Positions 24,401 through 31,686 of a stretch of DNA of 35,022 nt are shown here, one piece after another. Both the position numbers and the translations under genes were made by a program. The notes under the pieces were generated by a model, which had not been told where the DNA came from, did no database searches, and was given only the letters and a program-made list of their open reading frames with translations. Positions within the stretch are counted from its first letter, which is position 1. Every line of letters begins with the position of its first letter. Origin of the DNA: Daejeonella sp. (GTDB lineage Bacteria; Bacteroidota; Bacteroidia; Sphingobacteriales; Sphingobacteriaceae); assembly GCF_030695525.1 (NCBI RefSeq), contig NZ_JAUYSS010000016.1, positions 1 to 35,022 of the forward strand, read 5' to 3'.

Positions 24401-26324
24401 ATTGAGCATTACCGCTGCGAACGCCAGCAAAACCTATGGCACAACCTTAACGGGAGGCGCCGGCTCTGCCGCCTTTACTGCAACAGGATTATTGAATTCA
24501 GAGACCATCGGTTCTGTTAGCATTGCTTACACAGCCGGAGCCGGCTCCGGCAATACGGCTACTGATGCCGTGGGAACCTATACTGCTAAAGTAATTCCAT
24601 CAGCTGCAACTGGCGGCACATTTACAGCAAGCAATTATGCGATCACGTATACAGCCGGGAACATCGCTGTTACTCCAGCTGCATTGAGCATTACCGCTGT
24701 GAACGCCAGCAAAACCTATGGCACAACCTTAATGGGAGGCGCCGGCTCTACCTCCTTTGCTGCAACTGGATTAGTGAACGCAGAAACCATTGGTTCGGTA
24801 AGCATTGCATACACAACCGGAGCTGGCAACGGCAATACGGCTACTGATGCTGTGGGAATCTATACTGCTAAAGTGACCCCGACAACAGCAACAGGGGGAA
24901 CCTTTACAGCAGCTAACTATACGATCAGCTATTCAGCCGGGAACATCGCTGTTACTCCTGCAACATTGAGCATTACCGCTGCGAACGCCAGCAAAACCTA
25001 TGGCACAACCTTAACGAGAGGAACCGGCTCTGCCGCCTTTACTGCAACAGGTTTAGTGAATTCAGAAACCGTTGGTTCAGTAAGCATTGCTTACACAGCC
25101 GGAGCCGGCAATGGCAATACGGCTACTGATGCTGCTGGCATATATACCGGTAAGGTAATTCCCGGTGCTGCTACAGGGGGCACATTCGTGGCAGCTAACT
25201 ATGCCATTACTTATACTCCAGGAAATATTCTGATTACTAAAGCCCCGCTAACTATTACAGCACTAAATAAAACGCGGAACATGGGAACCTCTGATCCTGT
25301 ATTTGCCGGTATTTATACTGGTTTTGTGAATGCTGAGACGGAGGCAAACCTAAGCGTACCACCAGTATTCAGTACAACAGCAACATTATTGTCTTCAGCG
25401 GGTACTTATCCGATCAGTCCTTCTGGTGCTGTATCAAATAATTATGACATCACCTATGTGAATGGAGTTTTAACAGTTGTTTCGGTTAGTAATTTAGCTC
25501 CTACATTAGCTGCTATTGCCAATCAGTTGATCTGTTTCACGTCTCAGACACAAAACATTTCCTTGAGTGGCATTACACCCGGCACTGAAGCTGCCCAGCT
25601 AGTTACCTTATCAGTAAGCAGCAGTAACAGTAGTCTGTTCCGTACCATGACTGTAACCTCAGGGAGTAATGGCACAGGTATCCTGAGTTATTCTGTCAAT
25701 CCGGGTGCATCAGGAACTGCAACAGTAACTCTTACGGTCAAAGATGACGGTGGAACAGACTTCGGTGGAACAGATACTTTCAGCAGAACGTTTACCATTA
25801 CGGTTAATCCCATACCTATGATTTCCATTAGCAGCAGCTCCGGATCAGAGATAAGTAAGGGTATAACAACGGTGCTTACCGCAACAGGCGGTACAAGTTA
25901 TACATGGTCAACAGCTTCGGGTATCATCGGCGGACAAAATACAGCAGCCCTGAGCGTGAGGCCATCACTTACTACTACCTATACCGTTACGGCAACAAAT
26001 GCATCCGGATGTACATCTAGCCAAAATTTTACTGTGAATGTATTAGATGATTTTCAGGCTGTGGAAGGAATCAATGTTATGACCCCAAATGGTGATGGTA
26101 AGAACGATGCACTTGTAATCAAAAACCTGGATATGTTTCCAGACAATACACTAAGGATCTTTGATCGTGGAGGCCGACAAATTTATGTGAAGAAAAACTA
26201 TACGAATGACTGGGTTGGAACATTAAATGGCTCTGCCTTAAAGGATGATACGTATTACTATATTCTTGAATTTGGAAATGGAGGACGTATCAAAGGCTTT
26301 GTCAGTATTGTGGGAAATAGATAG
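21495..26324 (+). CDS. Giant T9SS surface protein: TIG, FG-GAP and MBG repeats
   Basis: 1609 residues. Signal peptide (about 15-36, ending VQGQ); Gly-rich domain with several G6-7 runs (about 40-300); IPT/TIG domain (about 307-385, ITSFSPLQAKPGDAVTISG); seven FG-GAP/VCBS calcium-loop repeats (about 403-758) with D.DGDGKPD motifs, the third degenerate (DIDRDGRAD); five MBG-type repeats of exactly 94 residues (877 to about 1340, each starting (S/T)ITA.N.(S/T)(K/R)); Ig/cadherin-like segments; and a C-terminal gliding-motility-type (type B) T9SS sorting domain (about 1525-1609: MTPNGDGKND...). It should be exported by Sec, passed through T9SS and attached to the cell surface as an adhesin-like protein. 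The PorP/SprF gene follows at once. Confidence 0.9.
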   Translation: MERNSQASFSKRLIKPSIAYCLLLVCLFLIANTVQGQTYTSEQNFVVNADGRYQFSVKGGAGSGKLNGDVRDPSAVSANGNWGGTGATITADFYLLKDDTVYVVPGAAGQYDHAPVGGGGGGSAVIVNRLGNFHLLVVAGGGGGGGFTEIGLGGSITNYNGTQTAAGGTGDVAGGGGGGGVGAGFGGGSGNNTNGGSPGIIANYVAASAGSAVNGSNGASGFGAGGGGGVANRIPSTPGGGGGGGGYIGGNGAAPGTSAPGGTSYVNNTEVGFSALYMSAMAGIDGGNTAYSGNAGSVTVTVLPPPPTITSFSPLQAKPGDAVTISGTNFNTTPANNIVFFGATKATVTMANATTLTVTVPAGATNSVISVLNTGTNLTAYSQKAFLPIFIPVKSSIDLTDFVPRVNFTAGTNPGYVTMGDLDGDGKPDMAASNQADNTVSVFLNNGSLGNPSFAAGITLTTGQAPQGVAIGDIDGDGKPDMAVTSYNSNLVSVFRNTSTTGNISFAAKVDIALGSCPFFVVIRDIDRDGRADMVTANKDANTVSIVLNTGEVGSISFAARVDLNTGLKPYSVAVGDLDGDGKPDVAASAFEANSMVVFRNKSTVGNVSFDARQDFAVTTPYSISIGDLDGDGKSDLVTGNLSSNNISIFRNMSVVGTISFAGRSDIAIGQRIYNVAVGDLDGDGKNDLVTSNYTNSTVSILQNTGSSGTISYAPQVALPTGAGPNYVSIADMDGDSKPDLLVTNYDANSISILRNDPVVLNVSGALSAVNTTYGVASASPTSFTVSGTNMQAGVTITPPVGYEVSQTAGGASGYAGSGTAIVVGAAGTIPSTTVYVRLAANLIIGAYSGNIVCSSTRTTSINIATVSSTVSPAPLTITASNTSKTYGTTLAGGAGSIAFTAVGLQNSETIGSVSIVYTAGAGNGNTATDAVGIYTAKVTPTTATGGTFTAANYTISYSAGNIAVTPSTLSITAANASKTYGTTLTGGAGSAAFTATGLLNSETIGSVSIAYTAGAGSGNTATDAVGTYTAKVIPSAATGGTFTASNYAITYTAGNIAVTPAALSITAVNASKTYGTTLMGGAGSTSFAATGLVNAETIGSVSIAYTTGAGNGNTATDAVGIYTAKVTPTTATGGTFTAANYTISYSAGNIAVTPATLSITAANASKTYGTTLTRGTGSAAFTATGLVNSETVGSVSIAYTAGAGNGNTATDAAGIYTGKVIPGAATGGTFVAANYAITYTPGNILITKAPLTITALNKTRNMGTSDPVFAGIYTGFVNAETEANLSVPPVFSTTATLLSSAGTYPISPSGAVSNNYDITYVNGVLTVVSVSNLAPTLAAIANQLICFTSQTQNISLSGITPGTEAAQLVTLSVSSSNSSLFRTMTVTSGSNGTGILSYSVNPGASGTATVTLTVKDDGGTDFGGTDTFSRTFTITVNPIPMISISSSSGSEISKGITTVLTATGGTSYTWSTASGIIGGQNTAALSVRPSLTTTYTVTATNASGCTSSQNFTVNVLDDFQAVEGINVMTPNGDGKNDALVIKNLDMFPDNTLRIFDRGGRQIYVKKNYTNDWVGTLNGSALKDDTYYYILEFGNGGRIKGFVSIVGNR
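24123..25250 (+). repeat. Tandem 282-bp DNA repeats inside the surface-protein gene
   Basis: Four consecutive units begin at 24123, 24405, 24687 and 24969; a divergent fifth unit starts at 25251. The spacing is exactly 282 bp each time. The 3' half of unit 1 (about 24254-24390) and of unit 3 (about 24824-24960) are almost the same at the DNA level, while units 2 and 4 share their 5' halves, pointing to duplication of a two-unit block or gene conversion. Confidence 0.85.
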
Positions 26325-26394
26325 GAAATATTTTAAGACTGATAAGCTGAACCCGAAATTCAGTAAGCGGATTTACAAGTATAAAGCAATAAAC

Positions 26395-27282
26395 ATGAAA
26401 CGAACATATAGAAATATAATCAATAAATTGACATTAGCTCTGTTTACATTTACTGTGAATCAGGCTTCTGCGCAGTTAAATCCAATGGGATCAGTGTATT
26501 TCCAGAATCAGTACCTTGCTAATCCCTCTTTTGCAGGTATCAACAATGGTCTAATCCTGAATGCCGGCTACAGTAAACAATTAACAAGCTTTCCGGGCAG
26601 TCCATCCATTCAGTCTGTTACTGTTGAATATGCAATGACCCCAAAAGCAGGTTTAGGACTTAATGTGTATAATGAGGAAGCAGGATTATTGCAAAGAACT
26701 CGCGCTTTGATGAGTTATGCTTATCATTTACCCCTGAGTGAAAACGCTAGTAGTAAATTATCCTTCGGTCTTTCAATGGGTGTTTTGAGCGAGCGTATTA
26801 TGAGTGAAAATTTGAACGGAGACCCAAACGATACCGAGTTGGGAAATTACAATAACCGTAAAGCTTATCTCGACGGTGATTTTGGTATAGCCTATAGCAG
26901 CAATAAATTGAATATACAGGCAGCCTTTCCAAATCTTAAGAGTGTTTTCAAAAAAGACCTGATTCAAAACACCTTAGACCGTTCTACCTTCTTTTCGGCA
27001 ATTAGCTATAAAATGGTTTTGGGGTCAGAATTTGATCTGGAGCCAAAGATTGCTTATCGCGGTGTAAAAGGCTTTGACAATATTATTGATGCAGGAGCTA
27101 ATTTTAGTTATCTGGACAAGGTCAACTTTTTCAGCATGTATCACAGTTCAAAGAGTTCCAGTTTTGGTTTAGGGATGATTTACCAGTCGTTTGCCATTAT
27201 GGGAATGTACACAACCTCTACATCAGCATTTAGTAATTATACGAATGGTAATTTTGAAATCAGTTTGAAATTGAATTTATAA
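26395..27282 (+). CDS. PorP/SprF-family type IX secretion membrane protein
   Basis: 295 residues from the ATG at 26395. A longer frame opens at 26245, but it would overlap the upstream gene and hide the signal peptide, whereas the 26395 start gives a clean one (MKRTYRNIINKLTLALFTFTVNQASAQ). The mature start, LNPMGSVYFQNQYLANPSFAG, is the hallmark of PorP/SprF proteins, followed by beta-strand-rich outer-membrane segments. These proteins are commonly encoded next to type B T9SS substrates and probably anchor or help export the partner. The gap to the surface-protein gene is 70 bp, consistent with one operon. Confidence 0.9.
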   Translation: MKRTYRNIINKLTLALFTFTVNQASAQLNPMGSVYFQNQYLANPSFAGINNGLILNAGYSKQLTSFPGSPSIQSVTVEYAMTPKAGLGLNVYNEEAGLLQRTRALMSYAYHLPLSENASSKLSFGLSMGVLSERIMSENLNGDPNDTELGNYNNRKAYLDGDFGIAYSSNKLNIQAAFPNLKSVFKKDLIQNTLDRSTFFSAISYKMVLGSEFDLEPKIAYRGVKGFDNIIDAGANFSYLDKVNFFSMYHSSKSSSFGLGMIYQSFAIMGMYTTSTSAFSNYTNGNFEISLKLNL

Positions 27283-27433
27283 GGTGTTAAAATTGGCGGT
27301 GGATAAAGGGGCAAGGATAATGTCTTTAATAGGGTATTTTGAGTCAAATCATCTCCGAGTACTAATCTTAAACCAGGGTGGATGTGAAGCTCAATTTCAA
27401 AGAGTTAAACTCTGCAGATTTTATGAATGGTAA
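27283..27433. other. Short gene-free stretch
   Basis: Nothing recognisable lies between the PorP/SprF stop codon and the RAYT-like remnant. The plus-strand open frame at 27378-27629 is the antisense of the remnant and is not regarded as a gene. Confidence 0.5.
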
Positions 27434-27626
27434 TTATGATTCATATTTCCTGGGAATAGCATTCACAACTATACAACAGCCATTCAATATTGCACTGAGA
27501 AATCTTTTCTTTAACCACTGTAACCTCTTCAGTAGGACATTAATGCTCCCTATTGAACAAAATAGGCTGTTTATTATTACTGCGATTGTATACGTGATCG
27601 ATTTCACCTTCAACAAATTGCATCAT
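27434..27626 (-). pseudogene. Decayed RAYT (REP-associated transposase) fragment
   Basis: On the minus strand from 27626 the frame reads MMQFVEGEIDHVYNRSNNKQ followed by PILFNREH and a stop. This closely resembles the N-terminus of Bacteroidota Y1 (IS200-like) REP-associated tyrosine transposases (HVYNRGNNKQPIFF). In a second frame from about 27538 the segment NVLLKRLQWLKKRFLSAILNGC could be the continuation (ILAYC region) after a frameshift. The catalytic HxH and Tyr regions are absent. The fragment is 3' truncated and dead. A REP-like hairpin repeat lies ~85 bp upstream of it at 27711. Confidence 0.45.
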
Positions 27627-27666
27627 TAAAACCAAGACTGAATTTATTATCCTCACAAATAATCAA

Positions 27667-27706
27667 TTAAACTCATCGGATGACTTGAGTCATCAGATGA
27701 GTTTAA
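27667..27706. terminator. Long near-perfect palindrome, bidirectional terminator
   Basis: TTAAACTCATC.GATGACT and AGTCATC.GATGAGTTTAA form an almost perfect ~19-bp stem with a tiny loop and A/T-rich flanks on both sides. It lies between the convergent PorP/SprF and SRAP genes and could end transcripts from both directions. Confidence 0.6.
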
Positions 27707-27710
27707 TAGC

Positions 27711-27748
27711 TGTTGTACAGTTTTAGCGCAGCGCCTCTACGGATTGTT
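27711..27748 (+). repeat. REP-like repeat (copy 2)
   Basis: TGTTGTACAGTTTTAGCGCAGC then GCCTCTACGGATTGT: the same words as at 28573-28613. The left stem has drifted (TGTACAG for CCGTAGAG) and the second hairpin is missing. It lies directly upstream of the RAYT-like remnant. Confidence 0.65.
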
Positions 27749-27803
27749 TAGTCTGACAGAACATACCGATTTGCGAACATTGCCATAATATGAACAGGAA
27801 TTC

Positions 27804-28463
27804 CTATGATTTAAACAATTGTTCATACTCCTCTGAATCTCCAACTCTATTTATTGCAGCTTTTTCCAATAACTGATCGGGGATGGCTTCCAATACTTGC
27901 AACCTTTCATCCAGCGGCATTTCCCGGCTGATCCAAAGTTTGGCCGATTTCTCAGTTAAAAGACAGGGCATACGATCATGAATGCTTTTCATGAACTCGT
28001 TTGGGCTACGGGTAATGATGGTACAACTGTTTATGATCTCACCTGTAGATTTATCGGTCCAGGAATCCCAAAGTCCAGCCATAAGGGTAAATTGCTGATC
28101 TTTCATCCTGATCAGGAAAGGCTGTTTAAGATTTCCCTTTTCATTCAACTTTTTCCATTCATAGAATCCATCAGTTATGATCACACAGTGGCGTTTGCCT
28201 AATAAATTCTTCCATGTTCCCGATTCCTGCAGATTTTCAAGGCGTGCATTAAAACTGCTGAATTTGGGTTTCTCCTTAGCCCAAAATGGGATTAAACTCC
28301 AGTAAAAATATTGCAGTTCTTCCGGTTTTTCATCTGTAATTACAGGTAGCTCAAGCGTTGGAGGCAGGTTGATACTTCCCGGTTTAATTAATTGATCAGC
28401 ATATTTAAGATGCAGCTTCCTTGCAATAAATTCCTGATCTGAAGTTGAAACTCTGCCACACAT
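27804..28463 (-). CDS. yedK: SRAP-family abasic-site sensor (YedK/HMCES)
   Basis: 219 residues. The invariant Cys2 follows the initiator Met (MCGRVS). Other active-site residues are Asn72 (FNARLE), Glu102 (DGFYEW) and His162 (IHDRMP), the set known in YedK and HMCES. SRAP proteins form a thiazolidine crosslink with abasic sites in single-stranded DNA and so shield them at replication forks; 'SOS response-associated peptidase' is the older name. It is a cytosolic, single-gene unit. The length is typical and the start is fixed by the requirement for Cys at position 2. Confidence 0.93.
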   Translation of the reverse strand: MCGRVSTSDQEFIARKLHLKYADQLIKPGSINLPPTLELPVITDEKPEELQYFYWSLIPFWAKEKPKFSSFNARLENLQESGTWKNLLGKRHCVIITDGFYEWKKLNEKGNLKQPFLIRMKDQQFTLMAGLWDSWTDKSTGEIINSCTIITRSPNEFMKSIHDRMPCLLTEKSAKLWISREMPLDERLQVLEAIPDQLLEKAAINRVGDSEEYEQLFKS

Positions 28464-28572
28464 TTATAAAGGGTGTTAAATGCAATTATAAAATTAATTT
28501 ATTTGCTATGAATGAAGATTCTACTCATAAAAGGGTTTAAACCCGAAAGCTGAAAAATAGCAGACTGTCGCA

Positions 28573-28640
28573 GACTGTCCGTAGAGTTTAGCGCAGCGCC
28601 TCTACGGATTGTCAAATGATGAGGAGTCTTCCGACTCCTC
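28573..28640 (+). repeat. REP-like double hairpin (best-preserved copy 3)
   Basis: Hairpin 1: GACTGTCCGTAGAG (28573-28586) pairs with CTCTACGGATTGTC (28600-28613) over 14 positions with two mismatches, loop TTTAGCGCAGCGC. Hairpin 2: GAGGAGTC (28621-28628), loop TTCC, GACTCCTC (28633-28640). It lies between two minus-strand genes. No coding content. Confidence 0.75.
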
Positions 28641-28678
28641 TGATTTTAAATTGGGTTAATCTGATCTGAAAATCAATA

Positions 28679-28897
28679 TTATATTCCTTTATCCTTATTA
28701 TCATATTCCAAAATGTCACCGGGCTGACAATCCAGGGCTTTGCATATTGCATCTAAAGTGCTGAATCGGATTGCCTTTGCCTTTCCGGTTTTTAAGATTG
28801 AAAGATTGGATAATGTCAAATCAACTTTTTCGGAAAGTTCATTCAGAGATATTTTTCTCTTTGCCATCATCACATCCAGGTTTACAATGATCGGCAT
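28679..28897 (-). CDS. Small XRE-type HTH regulator (YozG-like)
   Basis: 72 residues, all of them a Cro/C1 helix-turn-helix domain (ISLNELSEKVDLTLSNLSILKTGKAKAIRFSTLDAICKALDCQPGDILEY). This form is typical of the short regulators encoded with DUF2975 membrane proteins. It starts 3 bp after the stop codon of the DUF2975 gene, so the two are one operon. Such pairs are thought to act together in signalling or self-regulation; the signal is unknown. Confidence 0.88.
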   Translation of the reverse strand: MPIIVNLDVMMAKRKISLNELSEKVDLTLSNLSILKTGKAKAIRFSTLDAICKALDCQPGDILEYDNKDKGI

Positions 28898-28900
28898 AGA

Positions 28901-29440
28901 TTAAACTGTTAAATCGTTTTCATTTTGGATTTCAATTCCCCTTTTAATAATGGTCGCAATAATATAGATTATCGCTGACATCAGAATAAAGGCCTCACTG
29001 TCTGCCCAAAACCTGTCCAGTGTATCAACTTCAAATCCCCGATGCATTAAATTTTTGGTTGTATGTTGAGCTAAGGAGCTTAATAATCCAATGGAAAGTG
29101 TAAAGTAGCTTATTTGGGTTATTTGTTTTGAAACAAAACTGTTGAATGGTCTTGCCAGATCTAGTTTGCTGATTAGTATTATCACCAGATAAAATAAGTA
29201 TGCTTTCAAAATCGAAATGGCCAGGATAAAGGTGTACATATTGAAATAAGCCCATTTGCTCATTGTATAGAGTTCACTTAAGTCCAGCTTTTGATATAAG
29301 TTTTGGATAATTTGTGGCTTAAACAAACTGTATAAAAAATTCACAATTAAAGCTCCGGCTTCAATGCACAAGCCAACGAAAATTACCCAGGCCACAATAC
29401 TCAGGAAGGTAAATACGTAATTGTTTTTCTTTTCCATCAT
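28901..29440 (-). CDS. DUF2975 four-helix membrane protein
   Basis: 179 residues with four hydrophobic segments (about 10-35, 65-90, 105-125, 150-170), matching DUF2975 proteins. It is the first gene of a two-gene operon with the XRE regulator at 28679. The start could be either of two adjacent Met codons. Membrane location is clear, the biochemical role is not. Confidence 0.8.
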   Translation of the reverse strand: MMEKKNNYVFTFLSIVAWVIFVGLCIEAGALIVNFLYSLFKPQIIQNLYQKLDLSELYTMSKWAYFNMYTFILAISILKAYLFYLVIILISKLDLARPFNSFVSKQITQISYFTLSIGLLSSLAQHTTKNLMHRGFEVDTLDRFWADSEAFILMSAIIYIIATIIKRGIEIQNENDLTV

Positions 29441-29651
29441 TTAAAAAATTTAATTTTATGTCGCAAAATAATAATTATTTATTGATAAACAATAAATATA
29501 CATTAATTATCAAATAAAATAAATTTCTTGTTCGTTGGATTAATAACTCTTGATGAGTAGTGGTCTTGTAGAAGGAGCGCCAAAATGTAGTAATGATAAA
29601 ACTATCAGGAGGAGTAAATTTGATTAGGCAAATTGAATCTTGAACTCTTGT

Positions 29652-29903
29652 CTATTTTAACTTCCGATCTTTTAAAATACTATCTAATTCCTGATTATTA
29701 TAGTTCGACTTATTGACCAGCTTATATGCTAAGAACAGAGGGATTAGTGTCACCAATCCCAAAGTGTTTTTCACAACACTGTAAACAACAATCCCAACAA
29801 GAAATCCAATTAATACAGCATTCATAATTGAATTTGATTTCATTTTTTTCGCTTCCTGCAATAATTCTTCGTCTGTTAATTCTGAGAGCTTTTTTTCTGT
29901 CAT
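29652..29903 (-). CDS. Small two-helix membrane protein
   Basis: 83 residues: a charged amphipathic start (MTEKKLSELTDEELLQEAKKMKS), two membrane helices at about 27-45 and 48-66 (NAVLIGFLVGIVVYSVV, LGLVTLIPLFLAYKLV) and a charged tail. It resembles hypothetical Bacteroidota proteins of the 'LTDEELL.E.KK.K' type. It is probably an inner-membrane protein of unknown role. It stands alone, about 65 bp after the RibD_C gene on the same strand. Confidence 0.7.
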   Translation of the reverse strand: MTEKKLSELTDEELLQEAKKMKSNSIMNAVLIGFLVGIVVYSVVKNTLGLVTLIPLFLAYKLVNKSNYNNQELDSILKDRKLK

Positions 29904-29947
29904 TTTCTATATTTTTTATTGAATTATATTTTCAATGTTCTCTTTTT

Positions 29948-29987
29948 ACGAGCTTTTACCTTTCAGCTTTCAACTTTTGGCTTTCTC
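29948..29987 (-). repeat. Word array running into the RibD_C gene end
   Basis: Sense-strand words AAAGCCAAAAGTTGAAAGCTGAAAGG.. The last codons (EKAKS) and the TGA stop at 29970-29972 are themselves made of these words, so the array begins inside the coding sequence. Confidence 0.55.
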
Positions 29988-30542
29988 ATAGTGTAGTGCA
30001 ATCACTCCACAGGCAAATGATTTCGTTTCTATAAGATTCAACTTAGTCGTTTCCCTTATACCCTTAAATAAAGGAATGCCCTGTCCCAGTAAGACCGGAT
30101 TAACAAATAGCCAAAACTCGTCAATCAGATCTTCACTTAGTAAGGAATGAGACGCAGTCGGACTTCCAAAGATTAATATATTCTTCCCTTCCTGATTCTT
30201 TATTTTATTGATGTTGTCTACTAGTTTGTCGCTAATAACAATGGTATTTTCAAGTCCCTTTTCGCTGATTGTCCTTGATAAAACAAGTTTGGATACTTTT
30301 TTGTACCAGGCCGCATGTTCTTTGTCGTGTTTTGAAGCATTTGGATGATCAGCAGCGGTGGGCCAATAACTTTCCATCAATTGATAAGTTACCCGACCGT
30401 AAAGTGCTGTGTCGGCTTTGTCTGTCATTGTAGCAACAAAGTCAAAGATATCATCGTCTAATTTTGCCCAATTCAATTCTCCATTAGGTCCTGCAACAAA
30501 ACCATCAAGTGAAGTGTGCATAAAAAAAATTAAATTTCTCAT
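29970..30542 (-). CDS. RibD C-terminal/dihydrofolate reductase-like protein
   Basis: 190 residues. It has the RibD_C fold pattern: MRNLIFFMHTSLDGFVAGPNGE at the start, then ADTALYGRVTYQLMESYW, KLVLSRTI, ILIFGSPTASHSLL and DEFWLFVNPVLLGQGIPLF. These YyaP/YwjB-like stand-alone domains are NADPH-binding reductases of unknown physiological substrate, not true RibD (no deaminase domain). Cytosolic. A duplicated transporter fragment lies immediately upstream. Confidence 0.85.
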   Translation of the reverse strand: MRNLIFFMHTSLDGFVAGPNGELNWAKLDDDIFDFVATMTDKADTALYGRVTYQLMESYWPTAADHPNASKHDKEHAAWYKKVSKLVLSRTISEKGLENTIVISDKLVDNINKIKNQEGKNILIFGSPTASHSLLSEDLIDEFWLFVNPVLLGQGIPLFKGIRETTKLNLIETKSFACGVIALHYEKAKS

Positions 30543-30617
30543 GTTGTTATTTGATAATGCTATTCATGTATTCTTTTAATGGCCTGTTCAATTGCTTTCA
30601 GCTTAATGCTGATTTAC

Positions 30618-30720
30618 CATCTTCCCCGAACCCTGCAAAGCCAGCAGCGAAAGTCCCGCGGCAATTGTCAGATAATAGCTCACATAGGCTATTCCTTAAT
30701 TCTGCGCATGGGTGGTGGGC
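30618..30720 (-). pseudogene. Duplicated 3' scrap of an MFS transporter gene
   Basis: About 100 bp aligns nearly base for base with 31741-31841, the 3' end of the intact MFS gene. On the minus strand it reads AYVSYYLTIAAGLSLLALQGSGKM, compared with AYVGYYLTIAAGLSLLALLGSVKM in the transporter. A stop codon interrupts it just upstream (AQN*GI) and no other part of the gene is present. The two copies have diverged, so the event is not recent. It lies between the RibD_C start and the lipoprotein stop. Confidence 0.8.
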
Positions 30721-30732
30721 CACCATGACATC

Positions 30733-31500
30733 TCATTTGGCGCCATATCTTCCCGATGGTTCAGCATCTAACATCTTATAATTTTTGATTGTCTTGCGCG
30801 TAAGTTCATTCACAATTACTGTGTCATAGGTACGGGATCTGTAGTTTTTGGATATAAAATACGCGAGGCTATCTTTGATCTGTATTGATTTAAATGAATT
30901 AAATGCAGCTGTTTCCCTGTTGTACAAATCATCAAATCGGTAAACATAATCCCCTGTTTTCAGCTTGAGTTTACCAACCATTCCAATTGTATTAACATAA
31001 ACGAAGTCGTCTTTGATATAAGCAGGGCCGAGGTTAAAGCCTGCGACTGGTGCTTCCCAAATGCGTTGCTTTTTTGCCATGTCAAACATTTCTGCACTTG
31101 AACCGCCTTCAGTTGCAAAGTTTTCTTCATAGACAACAACAAGATTCTGATGATCAACGATAGCCAGATAAATATTCCCGATCCATGCATCGGTATTTAG
31201 ACGGACAGAATCTTTTATTTTTGAGCCCCAGGAAATGCGCCCATCAGTAGTTATTCTGAAGACAATACTATCTATAACTGCTGACAGGGTATCAGGTTCT
31301 AATTCCATTTTTTTCGGGTCTGATGCTTTTGTCATCTTTACTAAGCCAGAGTTGAGTGTAGTATCTGCTGACAAATTATCAGGATGAGAAGATTGTTGAT
31401 TTGTCATTGTATCAGTATTCTTGTCATTACTCGCTGTCTTTTTGTTTTTACATGCGGAGCAGAAGAATATGATTGAGGCTACTATTACGATGACTTTCAT
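30733..31500 (-). CDS. Hypothetical lipoprotein with beta-propeller-like repeats
   Basis: 255 residues. The signal peptide ends in FFCSAC, a likely lipobox with Cys17, followed by a polar Ser/Asn/Thr linker up to about residue 75. The rest has repeated beta-strand blocks with ISWGSKIKDS, AIVDHQNLVVVYEEN, KKQRIWEAPVAG, DDFVYVNTIGMVGKLKLKTGDYVYRF, compatible with PQQ-like propeller blades, but too few for a full propeller. It is probably anchored in a membrane facing the periplasm. The function is unknown. The C-terminal codons end 13 bp before the transporter scrap, so the original 3' end may have been altered. Confidence 0.65.
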   Translation of the reverse strand: MKVIVIVASIIFFCSACKNKKTASNDKNTDTMTNQQSSHPDNLSADTTLNSGLVKMTKASDPKKMELEPDTLSAVIDSIVFRITTDGRISWGSKIKDSVRLNTDAWIGNIYLAIVDHQNLVVVYEENFATEGGSSAEMFDMAKKQRIWEAPVAGFNLGPAYIKDDFVYVNTIGMVGKLKLKTGDYVYRFDDLYNRETAAFNSFKSIQIKDSLAYFISKNYRSRTYDTVIVNELTRKTIKNYKMLDAEPSGRYGAK

Positions 31501-31607
31501 ATTGCAGCTATATGTTTATCTAATATATAAATTGTGTAGGTCTCTTTAAATAAAAAAAGCTTGGCATTGGAGATTCAACAATCTCTAATTTAAACAAAGT
31601 ATTCCTC

Positions 31608-31644
31608 TTTCTGTAGTTTAAGCGAAGAATCTCTACAAACTGGA
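31608..31644 (+). repeat. REP-like repeat, degenerate (copy 4)
   Basis: TTTCTGTAGTTTAAGCGAAG then AATCTCTACAAACTGGAG keeps the GTAG..AGCG..CTCTAC order of the family. It lies between two minus-strand genes. Confidence 0.4.
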
Positions 31645-31686
31645 GGTGCTATTTATGTACCCATCTTATTAACTGGTATCTATTTA

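Noticed and set aside
26245-26394. N-terminal extension of the PorP/SprF gene
   Set aside because: It overlaps the end of the surface-protein gene and would bury the signal peptide; the ATG at 26395 gives a normal one.
27378-27629. 83-codon plus-strand frame
   Set aside because: It is the antisense of the RAYT-like remnant, which has the better protein resemblance.
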